45,855 nucleotides of DNA. Source: Pseudomonas lopnurensis (GTDB lineage Bacteria; Pseudomonadota; Gammaproteobacteria; Pseudomonadales; Pseudomonadaceae). Under the pieces are notes generated by a model that did no database searches, was not told the DNA's origin, and saw only the letters and a list, made by a program, of their open reading frames with translations. This document shows, piece after piece, positions 1-9,921 of the stretch (positions are counted from its first letter, which is position 1; each line of letters opens with the position of its first letter). The translations under genes were made by a program, and so were the position numbers. The DNA lies in the NCBI RefSeq assembly GCF_015070855.1, contig NZ_JADDIX010000039.1:23749-69603 (forward strand). Reading direction: 5' to 3'.

Positions 1-303
1 GCATGAATGCGGACTCCCTTTGTGCACCGTTGTAGTAGCCCGCTTGCCGGCGAACCACTGCGCCGCACAGCGCCGATCGCCGGCAAGCCGGCTCTACACA
101 AGCACGATGCGGCTCCTGCCCATGCGTATGCCAATACCAGCCGGATCGACAGGCCGCAACGGTGGATAAGCTTCGCGTTATCCACCCTACGCCGAAGCCT
201 GGATCGCCGCCGTGATCGGCTGAACTTCGCCAGGCTCTGCTGGCCTCAATTCAGGCAGGACGCTTTCATGCGGGCGGAGCCCGATGGACCAGAGGAGACA
301 TTC
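1..303. repeat. Non-coding leader region with two kinds of palindromic repeat
   Basis: No convincing gene is present. At 31-56 and 71-99 lie two inverted copies of the GCCGGCTTGCCGGCGA-type element, so the transcript could fold into a long hairpin; the same family recurs between phnL and phnK. At 161-191 is a copy of the GGTGGATAA..TTATCCACC hairpin element, related to the tandem block at 8740-9171. These resemble dispersed REP-like elements of Pseudomonas genomes. The open frame that crosses this region into the dodecin gene is repeat-derived and is not called. Confidence 0.7.
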
Positions 304-519
304 ATGTCGGATCACCACACCTACAAGAAGATCGAGATCGTCGGCTCGTCGCGCAACAGCATCGACGAAGCCATCCGCAACGCCATCGCCGAAGCCAGCA
401 AGACCCTGCAGAACATCGAGTGGTTCGAAGTGGGCGAGATCCGTGGGCATGTCGCCGATGGCCAGGTCGCGCACTTCCAGGTCACCGTGAAGATCGGCTT
501 CCGCCTCAAGGACAGCTGA
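304..519 (+). CDS. Dodecin family flavin-binding protein
   Basis: A 71-residue protein, the usual dodecin length. Dodecins form hollow dodecamers that bind flavin pairs in the cytoplasm and buffer free FMN/FAD or riboflavin. The sequence shows the family pattern: an N-terminal beta strand (YKKIEIVGSS), one amphipathic helix (residues about 18-33), then the WFEVGEIRG strand whose tryptophan stacks on the flavin isoalloxazine ring, and a final strand ending VTVKIGFRL. The ATG at 304 follows a strong GAGGAGA Shine-Dalgarno sequence, so the longer upstream frame is rejected. The gene stands alone and is followed by palindromic repeats. The family call is secure; which flavin is bound cannot be told. 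Confidence 0.93.
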   Translation: MSDHHTYKKIEIVGSSRNSIDEAIRNAIAEASKTLQNIEWFEVGEIRGHVADGQVAHFQVTVKIGFRLKDS

Positions 520-540
520 CGCCGCCCTTCGATGCCGGGC

Positions 541-640
541 TTCATGCGGGAGCTGGTGGTGGGCTGAAGCCCACCCTACCGGGACCGGCCGCATGGCGGA
601 GGGTGGGCCGGGCGGCGTTCCGCTTCAGCCCACCAGCCCC
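541..640. repeat. GGTGGGCT/AGCCCACC palindromic repeats
   Basis: The gap between the dodecin gene and the convergent monooxygenase gene holds a GGTGGGCTGAAGCCCACC palindrome. Next comes a related element, GGGTGGGCCGGGCGGCGTTCCGC, followed by TTCAGCCCACC. The second element recurs almost exactly at 21346-21382. The palindromes could act as a bidirectional transcription barrier between the converging genes, but no T-tract is seen. Confidence 0.65.
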
Positions 641-654
641 CCGGCACCGGGCCT

Positions 655-1656
655 TCAGCCCTGGCGCAGCCCGGCGAGTATCTCGAAGGCGCGGTGGCGG
701 TCGGCGGTTTCGTAGAGGTCGCAGGTGAAGATCAGCTCGTCGGCGCAGGTCTGTTCCAGCAGCACGTCGAGGCGCGCCCGGACCTTCTGCGGCCCGCCGA
801 TCAGCGCCAGGCCGAGGAAATCGCCCACCGCCTGCTGCTCGTGCGGCAACCACAGGCCCTGCATGCTCTGCACCGGCGGGCGCAGCACCAGGCTCTGGCC
901 GCGGATCAGCGAGAGGATGCGCTGGTAGACGCTGGTGGCCAGGTATTCGGCCTGCTCGTCGCTGTCGGCGGCGACCAGCGGCACGCCGAGCATCACGTAG
1001 GGCTCGTCGAGCACCGCCGAGGGCTGGAAGTTGTCGCGGTAGAGCTTGATCGCCTGGTGCATGTAGCGCGGCGCGAAGTGCGAGGCGAAGGCGTAGGGCA
1101 GGCCCTTGGCCGCCGCCAACTGGGAGCTGAACAGGCTCGAGCCGAGCAGCCAGATCGGCACCTGGCTGCCGACCCCGGGCATGGCGATCACCCGCTGGTT
1201 CGGCTGGCGCGGACCGAGCAGCATTTCCAGCTCCTCGACATCCTGTGGAAAATCGTCGGCGCTGCCCATGCGGTCGCGGCGCAGCGCGTGGGCGGTGAAT
1301 TGATCGGCGCCCGGCGCGCGGCCGAGGCCCAGGTCGATACGCCCGGGATACAGCGCGTCCAGCGTGCCGAACTGCTCGGCGATCACCAGCGGCGCATGGT
1401 TGGGCAGCATTACGCCGCCGGCGCCGAGGCGGATGCGTTCGGTGTGGGCGGCCAGGTAGCCGATCAGCACGGCGGTGGCGGCACTGGCGATACCGTCCAT
1501 GTTGTGGTGCTCGGCGACCCAGAGGCGCTCGAAGCCGAGCGCCTCGACGTGGCGGGCCAGGGCCAGGGCGTTGTGCAGCGCCTGCGCCGGCGTGCCGTCG
1601 TCGCGGATCGGTGCCAGGTCGAGTACGGAAAAACGGGTCTGTGCAATGCGGGACAT
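655..1656 (-). CDS. LLM-class (luciferase-like) flavin-dependent monooxygenase
   Basis: A 333-residue protein of the bacterial luciferase-like family (TIM barrel, reduced FMN or F420 cofactor; FMNH2 in pseudomonads). Family hallmarks are present: [13 protein letters not shown] near the N-terminus, [11 protein letters not shown] (about residues 43-53), [23 protein letters not shown] and [14 protein letters not shown]. These are typical of the subgroup that contains E. coli YhbW. The start ATG at 1656 has a GAGG ribosome site just upstream. There is no reductase gene beside it, so FMNH2 must come from elsewhere. The gene is separate from the downstream lipoprotein pair. The substrate is unknown; the family includes alkanal, alkanesulfonate and many uncharacterised monooxygenases. 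Confidence 0.88.
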   Translation of the reverse strand: MSRIAQTRFSVLDLAPIRDDGTPAQALHNALALARHVEALGFERLWVAEHHNMDGIASAATAVLIGYLAAHTERIRLGAGGVMLPNHAPLVIAEQFGTLDALYPGRIDLGLGRAPGADQFTAHALRRDRMGSADDFPQDVEELEMLLGPRQPNQRVIAMPGVGSQVPIWLLGSSLFSSQLAAAKGLPYAFASHFAPRYMHQAIKLYRDNFQPSAVLDEPYVMLGVPLVAADSDEQAEYLATSVYQRILSLIRGQSLVLRPPVQSMQGLWLPHEQQAVGDFLGLALIGGPQKVRARLDVLLEQTCADELIFTCDLYETADRHRAFEILAGLRQG

Positions 1657-1711
1657 CGGTTACCTCATGCTGGAAACGGGGTGCGGTGCAGCGGCCAGCG
1701 GGGCGGGCTGT

Positions 1712-2122
1712 TCAGCGGCAGTGTTCGGCCTCGGCCCTGGCCAGCTCGTTGCGCTGTTCGTCGCGCAACCAGCCCTGCGGGGTGAAGCCCAGCGAGCGGG
1801 CCTGGAACAGGTAGCGCTGGCCGGCCTGGAAATCGTCGTAGCGGATCACCAGGGTACAGCGCATGGTATGGGTTTCGCCGAACAGGCCGAAGGCGCCGCC
1901 ACTGACTTCGAATTCGTAACGCGCCTCGAGTTCATGGGCACCCGGCGGCACCAGGAAATAGCGGCCGTCGGGGGTGCGTTTGCGGTCGAGGCGCTCGGAC
2001 ATGAAGATGTCGCTGGGCTGCGCCGTCATGTCGACCCAGGCCATGTTCGGATCGTGCGGCGGCAGCGGGCTGGCGCAGCCGGCCAACACCAGGACGAGCG
2101 GCAGGACGGGAAACAGGCGCAT
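1712..2122 (-). CDS. Small lipoprotein, hypothetical (paralogue of the next gene)
   Basis: A 136-residue protein starting at the ATG at 2122, which has a GGAGG site a few bases upstream; a longer frame to 2176 lacks this support. The N-terminus MRLFPVLPLVLVLAGC is a lipoprotein signal with the lipobox LAGC, so the mature protein should be lipid-anchored in the envelope. The rest is a beta-rich domain with the pattern ELEARYEFEV..CTLVIRYDDFQAGQRY. The same pattern occurs in the neighbouring lipoprotein at 2215-2640 (RRLEMRYRFQV..CKLTLEYDRFAAGSRY), so the two probably arose by tandem duplication. I do not recognise a function. The terminal AEAEHCR carries a cysteine that may pair with the Cys of MRCTL. 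Confidence 0.75.
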   Translation of the reverse strand: MRLFPVLPLVLVLAGCASPLPPHDPNMAWVDMTAQPSDIFMSERLDRKRTPDGRYFLVPPGAHELEARYEFEVSGGAFGLFGETHTMRCTLVIRYDDFQAGQRYLFQARSLGFTPQGWLRDEQRNELARAEAEHCR

Positions 2123-2214
2123 GGAAAAACCCTCCGGCGGTTGTGGGCGAGGCGCTTCGGCCTCGCCGCGTACCACCGAGCCTGCGCCAGATGGCGCGGC
2201 TTTTCAACGGGCGC

Positions 2215-2640
2215 TCAACGCCCGGCGAGGTCGCCGCAGCCCTGCTCCTGGGCGCGGGCCAGCACGTACTGGTGCTGGTCGTAGAGCTTGGCCCAGGGGC
2301 GGAAGCCGTAGCCGCCGGCGACCAGGCGATAGCGCGAACCGGCGGCGAAGCGGTCGTATTCGAGGGTCAGCTTGCAGTCGCGCGGCAGCGGCGCGCTGCC
2401 CGGGCCGATGTCGTCGCCGTCGACCTGGAAGCGGTAGCGCATTTCCAGCCGGCGGCTGCCGGGCATGACCTGGAAATAGCGGTCGTCGTCCAGCGCCCGG
2501 CCGTCCACCGCCAGCGCCTGCAGCCGGCTTTCGCCGTGCGCGCTGAGTTCGACCCAGGCCTGCTCCGGGTCGGGTTGGGGCAGCCACAGCGAACAGCCGG
2601 TGAGACTGGATAGCAACAGCACAAGGACGAAACCGCGCAT
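2215..2640 (-). CDS. Small lipoprotein, hypothetical (tandem paralogue)
   Basis: A 141-residue protein. The start is placed at the ATG at 2640 because MRGFVLVLLLSSLTGC is a clean lipoprotein signal (lipobox LTGC) and a GGAG motif lies upstream; the ATG 21 bases earlier would add seven residues before the signal. It shares domain layout with the next gene on the same strand: AWVELSAHGES, SRRLEMRYRFQVDG, CKLTLEYDRFAAGSRYRL, and a late Cys after an ARAQE helix. The two genes are 92 bp apart and probably co-transcribed. The role is unknown; the repeated Tyr/Arg-rich beta strands suggest a small envelope domain rather than an enzyme. Confidence 0.75.
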   Translation of the reverse strand: MRGFVLVLLLSSLTGCSLWLPQPDPEQAWVELSAHGESRLQALAVDGRALDDDRYFQVMPGSRRLEMRYRFQVDGDDIGPGSAPLPRDCKLTLEYDRFAAGSRYRLVAGGYGFRPWAKLYDQHQYVLARAQEQGCGDLAGR

Positions 2641-2788
2641 CGACAAGCTCCGGCCGGGCACCAGCGGCCCCGGCGAGGGATTCAGAACAGATGACGGCCG
2701 CGCGGGATTGCCTGCAGTGCGCGGCCTTTGTAGGGTGCGCTAGGCGCGTCCCTCCGGCGCCAGTCCCGACCCGCAACCCGGTTTCCCG

Positions 2789-3850
2789 ATGCCGAATACC
2801 AACGCCGCCTTGATCGACCGTCGCATCCTGCGCTGGGTTCCCGTGCTGCTGGCCGTTGGTCTGATTGGCTGCAGCAGCTATTACGGCCAACTGGCCGTCG
2901 GGCAACTGGACCTGCTGCGCCAACGCCAGCCGATCGAGACGATCATCGCCGACCCGGCGCAGAACCCCGCCCTGCGCCAGCGCCTGGCCGGCGTGCTGGA
3001 GGCGCGCGCGTTCGCCAGCCGGCAATTGGCGTTGCCGGACAACGGCAGCTACCGGTCGTATGCCGATATCCAGCGGCCCTACGTGGTGTGGAATCTGTTC
3101 GCCACCGAGGAATTCTCGGTGGCGCCGCTCGAGCATTGCTTCCCGATCGCCGGTTGCGTGGCCTACCGCGGCTACTACCGCCCGGGCGCGGCGCGCGGCG
3201 AAGCGGCACGCCTGCAGTTGCGCGGGCTGGATACCCACGTCGCGGGGGTGGAGGCCTATTCCACCCTCGGCTGGTTCAGCGACCCGCTGCTCAGCTCCAT
3301 GCTGCGGCGCAACGACGAGCAACTGGCGGCGCTGATCTTCCACGAGCTGGCGCATCAGCGGCTGTACCTGCCCGGCGACACGGCCTTCAACGAGTCCTAC
3401 GCCAGCTTCATCGAGCGCGAGGGCCTGCGCCAGTGGCGCGCCAGCCGCGGCCTGCCGGAGCCGGACGAGCAGGGCCGGGCGCGTTATCGGCAACTGGTGG
3501 AATTGCTGCTGCAGACCCGTGAGCGGCTGGCCGAGCTGTACGCCTCGGGGCGCCCGGAGGCCGAGCTGCGGGCGCTGAAGCAGGCCGAGTTCATGCGCCT
3601 GCGCCAGCAGTACCGGCTATTGCGGGACGCGCACTGGGGCGGCGACCGGCGCTTCGACCGCTGGTTCGCCCAGCCGCTGAACAATGCCTCGCTGCTGCCG
3701 TTTGGCTTGTACGACCGCTGGGTCGCGGCGTTCGCGGCGCTGTTCGAGCGCAGTGGCGGGGATTGGCGGCGCTTTCATGCGCAGGTGGAGGCGCTGGCCG
3801 GACGGCCGGCGGATGAGCGGGAAGCGGTGTTGCTGGGGTTGGAGCGTTGA
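2789..3850 (+). CDS. Lipoprotein zinc metallopeptidase (putative aminopeptidase family)
   Basis: A 353-residue protein matching the conserved proteobacterial family annotated as putative aminopeptidase (Pfam PF10023, from memory). It has a short N-terminal hydrophobic segment ending in a lipobox-like LIGC, so it is probably tethered to a membrane facing the periplasm. The zinc-binding HExxH motif is HELAHQ at residues 185-190, followed by a gluzincin-like downstream acidic site in FNESYASFIEREGL. A long helical region with many Glu, Arg and Leu residues follows (about 215-290). The gene stands alone on the plus strand and diverges from the lipoprotein pair. Its start lacks a strong Shine-Dalgarno sequence. 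Peptidase activity is inferred from the motif only. Confidence 0.85.
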   Translation: MPNTNAALIDRRILRWVPVLLAVGLIGCSSYYGQLAVGQLDLLRQRQPIETIIADPAQNPALRQRLAGVLEARAFASRQLALPDNGSYRSYADIQRPYVVWNLFATEEFSVAPLEHCFPIAGCVAYRGYYRPGAARGEAARLQLRGLDTHVAGVEAYSTLGWFSDPLLSSMLRRNDEQLAALIFHELAHQRLYLPGDTAFNESYASFIEREGLRQWRASRGLPEPDEQGRARYRQLVELLLQTRERLAELYASGRPEAELRALKQAEFMRLRQQYRLLRDAHWGGDRRFDRWFAQPLNNASLLPFGLYDRWVAAFAALFERSGGDWRRFHAQVEALAGRPADEREAVLLGLER

Positions 3851-3972
3851 CTCGCCCAGCAGGGCGAAACCAATCCTTCAAGCACCTCGCTAATCGCTTA
3901 ATGAAACTGAAGCTTTCATCAGCGTGCCGCTTGCCGGATAGGTATCAACCGCCTCGATACGCCACCCCGCAC

Positions 3973-4010
3973 CAAGAAAAAGGGACGCAGCCTCACGATC
4001 GCGTCCCCCT
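3973..4010 (-). terminator. Rho-independent terminator of the TRAP transporter operon
   Basis: Read on the minus strand, GGGGACGC and GCGTCCCT pair across a 12-base loop (stem arms at 3981-3988 and 4001-4008). A run of T residues follows (the A-run at 3977-3981 on the plus strand). It sits about 20 bp beyond the stop codon of the DUF1850 gene, exactly where the transporter operon should end. The T-tract lies on the minus-strand side, so this is not the terminator of the plus-strand peptidase gene. Confidence 0.8.
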
Positions 4011-4031
4011 TCCCAGCCTCCGGCCAACCCT

Positions 4032-4435
4032 TCAGCCGCCGGTGGAGCCACCCTCATCCAAGGCGCAACCCCAGGCCTCCAGCGCCGGCCGGTCCGCGCG
4101 TGGCGGGCCGAGCCATTCGCTCAGCGCGTGGCAACGCTGCTCGAAACACAGTTGGTAATCCCCCGCCTCGGGGGTTCGCCCCAGCCGCAGGAGCGGCAAC
4201 GCGGGCATCCGGCGCTGGTAGTGCCAGGCCCCGTCGCGCAGTTCGGCGTCATCCGGGATTTCCATCCCGGCGCCAGAACCCTTGACCCGCGCCTCGCCGA
4301 GCAGCAACCCGGCCGGCGTCACGCGGTAATCCTCCTCCCAGCGAATCTTCTCGATGGTGTGGTTCCACGCCAGGGTGAAGGCCGGCGTGGGCACTTCGGC
4401 CCATACCACGCCGGCCAGCCCCAGACAGAGACCGA

Positions 4436-4439
<4 letters not shown>
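4032..4439 (-). CDS. DUF1850 domain protein, TRAP transporter accessory
   Basis: A 135-residue protein of the DUF1850 type, a family usually found beside TAXI-type TRAP transporters. It begins with a hydrophobic signal-like segment (IGLCLGLAGVVWA), so it is probably exported. It continues with FTLAWNHTIEKIRWEEDYRVTPAGLLLGEARVKGSGAGME, the conserved core in which a strand with Trp and His-Thr precedes a Gly-rich GSGAGME loop. The start codon is a GTG at 4437-4439 that overlaps the stop of the permease gene (GTGA), so the two are translationally coupled. Two cysteines in CFEQRC may form a disulfide. The molecular role of DUF1850 is not known to me; an accessory role in transport is inferred from context. 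Confidence 0.85.
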
Positions 4440-6460
<2,021 letters not shown>

Positions 6461-6477
6461 GGGAATCACTCTCTGGA

Positions 6478-6634
6478 AAAAGCAGCTTCAAGCTTCAAGC
6501 TGCAAGTTTCAGGCTGTCAGTGAGGGATTCGGCGCCCGTGGCTGACATCTGGAACATGGCGTTGTTTTCAAGCTCCGCAAGTCGCTGCAAGCCACCCGCC
6601 GCTTTACTGGCAGCTTGTGGCTTGCAGCTTGCGG
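6478..6634. repeat. Dispersed CAGCTTCAAGCTTCAAGCTGCAAG-type repeats in the transporter operon
   Basis: The gap between the binding-protein gene and the permease gene carries low-complexity GCAGCTT/AAGCTGC repeats at about 6480-6515 and again, in inverted relation, at 6570-6634. Read together they can form an intercistronic hairpin. Such elements are common between genes in Pseudomonas. Here they may stabilise or segment the messenger, so that the binding protein is made in excess of the permease. That effect is inferred. Confidence 0.6.
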
Positions 6635-7588
6635 CTACTTGAGGGCGCCCACTTCCTTGTAATAGCGCTCGGCACCCGGGTGCAGCGGGATCGGCAGGTT
6701 CTGGGTGGCGTTTTCCAGCTTGATGTCCTTGGCTGCCGAATGCGCGTTGGCGAGCGCGCCGAGGTTTTCGAACATCAGCTTGGTCATCTGGTAGGCGACC
6801 TCATCGGAGACCTTGTCGTGGGTGACCAGGATGTTGGTGATGGCCACGGTCGGCACGTCGGCGTCCTGGCCGTCGTAGGTGCCAGCCGGAATCACGCCCG
6901 GCAGGTAGGCGTCGCTTTCGATCTTCTCCACCACCGCGGCGGGGATTTCGACGAAGTTCACCGGCATGGTGCTGGCCAGGTCGCGAATGGCGGCCATGCC
7001 CAGACCCGAGGATTGCAGGGTGGCGTCCAGCTGGCGGTTCTTGATCAGCTCGACCGATTCGGCATAGGGCAGGAATTCGACGCGGCCCATGTCCTTGTAG
7101 GTCAGGCCGGCGGCCTCGAAGATCGCGCGGGCGTTGAGCTCGGTACCGGACTTCGGCGCGCCGACGGAGATGCGCTTGCCCTTGAGGTCTTCCAGCGTCT
7201 TGATGCCCGATTCCTGGCTGGCGACGATCTGGATGTAGTTGTTGTAGGTGCCGGCGATGGCGCGCAGGCGCTTGAGTGGCGCCTTGAAGCCGGCATCCTC
7301 GACGCCGTTCCAGGCATCATCGACCGAGTCGCCCAGGGAGAAGGCCAGTTCGCCACGGCCGGCCTGCAGCAGGTTGAGGTTTTCCACCGACGCCTTGGTC
7401 GCCTGCACCGAAGTCCTGGCGTCCTCGATCTTGTTGTACTGCTGCGACAGGGCCACGCCGATCGGGTAGTACACGCCGCTGGTACCGCCGGTAAGGATGT
7501 TGATGAAGGTCGGTGCGGCGACGGCCGTGGTGCTGGCGGTGAAGGCTGCAGCGGCAGCGAGCAGGCCCAAGCGTTTGGTCAGTCTCAT
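6635..7588 (-). CDS. TAXI family TRAP transporter periplasmic solute-binding protein
   Basis: A 317-residue secreted binding protein. The start is the ATG at 7588, preceded by GGAGA; it gives a signal peptide MRLTKRLGLLAAAAAFTASTTAVAA with cleavage near AVA-AP. The frame upstream of this start is non-coding. The mature protein opens with FINILTGGTSGVYYPIGVALSQQYNK, the hallmark of the TAXI (TRAP-associated extracytoplasmic immunogenic) family. It also has the typical central GKRISVGAPKSGTELNARAIFEAAG. It should capture a small organic acid or amino acid, such as glutamate or a dicarboxylate, and deliver it to the permease encoded downstream. The specific ligand is not determined. It is the first gene of the three-gene operon that ends at the terminator near 3973-4010. 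Confidence 0.93.
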   Translation of the reverse strand: MRLTKRLGLLAAAAAFTASTTAVAAPTFINILTGGTSGVYYPIGVALSQQYNKIEDARTSVQATKASVENLNLLQAGRGELAFSLGDSVDDAWNGVEDAGFKAPLKRLRAIAGTYNNYIQIVASQESGIKTLEDLKGKRISVGAPKSGTELNARAIFEAAGLTYKDMGRVEFLPYAESVELIKNRQLDATLQSSGLGMAAIRDLASTMPVNFVEIPAAVVEKIESDAYLPGVIPAGTYDGQDADVPTVAITNILVTHDKVSDEVAYQMTKLMFENLGALANAHSAAKDIKLENATQNLPIPLHPGAERYYKEVGALK

Positions 7589-7962
7589 GGATGGATCTCC
7601 GTTCGTTTTTATTGGTTGACGCAGCTTTGACGATAGACGATTGCCCACGGCGTGAAAGCGGTGGCCGAACGAACAAGCGCAGAGGCGATGGTGCCGGGAG
7701 TGCGTCCCGGAAAGAGGAATCGCTGGCAGCTCTTGTTGTCGTTGGAATCGCATCGAGCGCAAAGCGTGTAGCAGGAGCCGTGCCAGTCGCCGTGGAGGCT
7801 CTGTGACGCGGCCTCCCTGGTGAGCCTCGGGCAATGATCGGCAAGAATCCGCTCATGGCCGCGCCACCATCGGCGGGAATTCGCTCACGTTCGCCGGCGG
7901 TCGCGGCGAACCTTGAGCCGCGCCGGCATTCGAATGGCCTGAACCCGCGACGGAGGTGCGCC
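7589..7962. other. Divergent intergenic region between the TAXI gene and the HhH gene
   Basis: A 374-bp stretch with no supported gene. It must contain the promoters of both flanking genes, but I could not pick out a convincing -35/-10 pair on either strand. A perfect 8-bp stem (GTTCGCCG 7889-7896 with CGGCGAAC 7904-7911, 7-base loop) lies in what would be the leader of the plus-strand gene. Open frames crossing the region on both strands are extensions of the flanking genes. Confidence 0.5.
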
Positions 7963-8391
7963 ATGAGTGCGGAAATCAGTGCGAAAGATCTGGGTATCGA
8001 AATCGGCCAGGGCGAGGGCGAACTGTTCAAATGGTTTCTCGCCAGCTTCCTGTTCGGCAAACGCATCCAGCAGGACATCGCCGCCGAGGCCTATCGGGTC
8101 ATCGTCGACAAGCACAAGCGCGATACCCCGCGCAAACTCGGCAACTGTAGCTGGCAGCAAGTGGTGGACATGCTCGGCGAGGGTCATTACGTGCGCTACG
8201 ACGAGTCCACCGCCGAGCGGCTGCTCAAGCTCTGCGGAAAGCTCAACGGCGAATACGGCGGCAAGCTCGGGCGCATCCACGAACTCAGCGAGAACCGCAA
8301 GGATTTGGAAAAGCGCCTGGCCGAATTCGAGGGCGTCGGGCCGAAGACGGTGGAAATCTTCATGCGCGAGGCGGCGAAGGTCTGGTACTGA
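7963..8391 (+). CDS. Small helix-hairpin-helix (EndoIII-like) DNA-binding protein
   Basis: A 142-residue soluble protein starting at the ATG at 7963, which has a CGGAGG site seven bases upstream; the frame extends further upstream but without support. Near the C-terminus is a helix-hairpin-helix of the DNA-glycosylase type: RLAEFEGVGPKTVEIFMREA (about residues 116-135), with the GVGPKT turn that contacts the DNA backbone. The N-terminal half is helical (LFKWFLASFLFGKRIQQDIAAEAYRVIVDKH) and resembles the six-helix domain of endonuclease III-like proteins. I see no Cys cluster for a 4Fe-4S centre and no obvious catalytic Lys/Asp pair, and the protein is short for a full glycosylase. It is best read as a DNA-binding relative of that superfamily with unknown function. 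Confidence 0.8.
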   Translation: MSAEISAKDLGIEIGQGEGELFKWFLASFLFGKRIQQDIAAEAYRVIVDKHKRDTPRKLGNCSWQQVVDMLGEGHYVRYDESTAERLLKLCGKLNGEYGGKLGRIHELSENRKDLEKRLAEFEGVGPKTVEIFMREAAKVWY

Positions 8392-8461
8392 GCGGCCGGA
8401 CGGCGCTTGCGCACGGCAGGCGAAGCGCTACAGTGGCGGCATCGTCCTGTCGAAGTTCGCC

Positions 8462-8704
8462 ATGCGTATTTGCCTGTTTGCCCTCAGCCTGTTCCTGCCC
8501 CTGCTGGCCAGCGCCGCGCCGGCGCCCTATTACCAGTGGCAGAGCAAGCTCGACGGCACCATCATCTGCCGCCAGACTTCCCCGGGCCCCGGCTGGGAAC
8601 GGCTCGACGGCCGCCCGTTTCGCGACCTCAATTGCACGCTGCCGGCCGCACGCATCGAACGTCCAGCCAGCGTCCCGGGCTTCCGCCCACAGCCGGGCCG
8701 CTGA
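8462..8704 (+). CDS. Small secreted hypothetical protein
   Basis: An 80-residue protein with a clear signal peptide (MRICLFALSLFLPLLASAAPAP, cleavage near ASA-AP). The mature part is about 60 residues with YYQWQSKLDGTIICRQTSPGPGWERLDG and a second cysteine in DLNC, so one disulfide is likely in the periplasm. The Tyr-Gln-Trp-x-x-x-x-Asp-Gly start recalls DUF4124-type domains, but the match is weak. It lies 70 bp after the HhH gene on the same strand. It is followed at once by the tandem repeat block, which may limit downstream transcription. No function can be assigned. Confidence 0.65.
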   Translation: MRICLFALSLFLPLLASAAPAPYYQWQSKLDGTIICRQTSPGPGWERLDGRPFRDLNCTLPAARIERPASVPGFRPQPGR

Positions 8705-8739
8705 GCCGGCGTCTTGTTTTGTCCTTGCCCAAGATTTTC

Positions 8740-9171
8740 GCCGGGCACGGGCGCCTGCGGTGGACAAGCTGCGCGTTGTCCACCCTACGGTGGCAAGGCA
8801 ACGAATCGGTAGGGTGGAAAACCGCGAAGCGTTTTCCACGCGTCATGGCGGATCTTGCTCGTGTCTCGCCGGGCACGAGTGCCTGCGGTGGACAAGCTTC
8901 GCGTTGTCCACCCTACGTGGCAAGGCAACGAATCGGTAGGGTGGAAAACCGCGAAGCGTTTTCCACGCGTCATGGCGGATCTTGCTCGTGTCTCGCCGGG
9001 CACGAGTGCCTGCGGTGGACAAGCTTCGCGTTGTCCACCCTACGTGGCAAGGCAACGAATCGGTAGGGTGGAAAACCGCGAAGCGTTTTCCACGCGTCGT
9101 GGCGGATCTTGCTCGATGCCTCGTCGCGCGCGGTGCTTCGGTGGACAAGCTTCGCGTTGTCCACCCTACGA
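8740..9171. repeat. 127-128 bp tandem repeat, about 3.4 copies, each with two hairpins
   Basis: Units begin at 8740, 8868 and 8995 (spacing 128 and 127 bp), and a degenerate partial unit ends at 9171. Each unit holds two separate inverted repeats: GTGGACAA..TTGTCCAC with an intervening GCTTCGCG, and GTGGAAAAC..GTTTTCCAC with an intervening CGCGAAGC. The second and third units are nearly identical, which points to recent duplication. The block lies between two convergent genes and ends right at the stop codon of phnP. Open frames through it on both strands are repeat-derived. A single diverged copy of the first hairpin lies at 161-191. Confidence 0.9.
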
Positions 9172-9921
9172 TTAAAGCGTCATTCCGTCTCGCGCCAGGC
9201 GCACGTTGTCCGGCAGTTCCCGTGGCTGCTGCATGAACCAGGCATCCAGCTCGTGGCCGACGTGGGTCAGCAGCGCCTGGGCCGGTTGCAGTTCGGCGAT
9301 GCTCTGCAGCGCGCGGGTCAGGTCGTTGTGATTGCGCGGCGGCGTCTCGCGCGGCGGTGTCGAGCAATCGAGCACCAGTACGTCCAGCGCGGTGTCCTGG
9401 AGAAACTCCCGCGTGCTGTCCGGCAGGCCGACCGTGTCGGTGAGGTAGGCCATGCAGCGCCCATGGCCTTCCAGCAGGTAGCCGAAGGTGGGCCGGGAAT
9501 GGGTCAGCGGCAGCGCGGTGACCCGCAGCGTGCCGAGCGGGCGCTGCTCGAAGGCGGCGAACGGCTCGCTGAAGTCGAGGATGCCCGGGTGCTTGTAGAG
9601 ATCGGCGAGGCCTTCGGGATCATCCGGGCCGAGCACCGGGATGCGCAGCCCGCGGCCCCAGCGCAGTTGCAGCAGGCCCTGGGCGTGATCGGCATGGTAG
9701 TGCGTCTGCAGGATGCCGTTGAAGCTGCCCGGCGCGAAGCGCTCGCAGAGGTCCGGCAGGCCGCTGTCGAGCAGCCAGCGCTGGCCGCCGCATTCCACCA
9801 GTGCCGAGCAGGCGCGACGGCGCCGGTGCGGGTCGGCCTGGGCGGCGCGACAGGCCGGGCACGCGCAGTTGTACACCGGGACCTGGGCGGCGTCGCCAGT
9901 GCCGAGCAGGGTCAGTTGCAT
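9172..9921 (-). CDS. phnP: PhnP, phosphoribosyl cyclic phosphate phosphodiesterase
   Basis: A 249-residue metallo-beta-lactamase-fold enzyme. In the C-P lyase pathway PhnP opens 5-phosphoribosyl 1,2-cyclic phosphate to ribose 1,5-bisphosphate. The metal site is visible as THYHADHAQG (H-x-H-x-D-H, about residues 93-102), and further ligands lie in LTHSRPTFGY, YLTDTVG and LLTHVGHELD. The N-terminal cluster C19-x-C21-x-x-C24 corresponds to the structural zinc site known in E. coli PhnP. It is the last gene of the phn operon; its start overlaps the end of phnN by 10 bp. The TAA stop directly abuts the tandem repeat block. Confidence 0.96.
   Translation of the reverse strand: MQLTLLGTGDAAQVPVYNCACPACRAAQADPHRRRRACSALVECGGQRWLLDSGLPDLCERFAPGSFNGILQTHYHADHAQGLLQLRWGRGLRIPVLGPDDPEGLADLYKHPGILDFSEPFAAFEQRPLGTLRVTALPLTHSRPTFGYLLEGHGRCMAYLTDTVGLPDSTREFLQDTALDVLVLDCSTPPRETPPRNHNDLTRALQSIAELQPAQALLTHVGHELDAWFMQQPRELPDNVRLARDGMTL

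Noticed and set aside
8740..9171. Array considered as CRISPR
   Set aside because: The units are 127-128 bp, nearly identical throughout with no variable spacers, and no cas genes are present.
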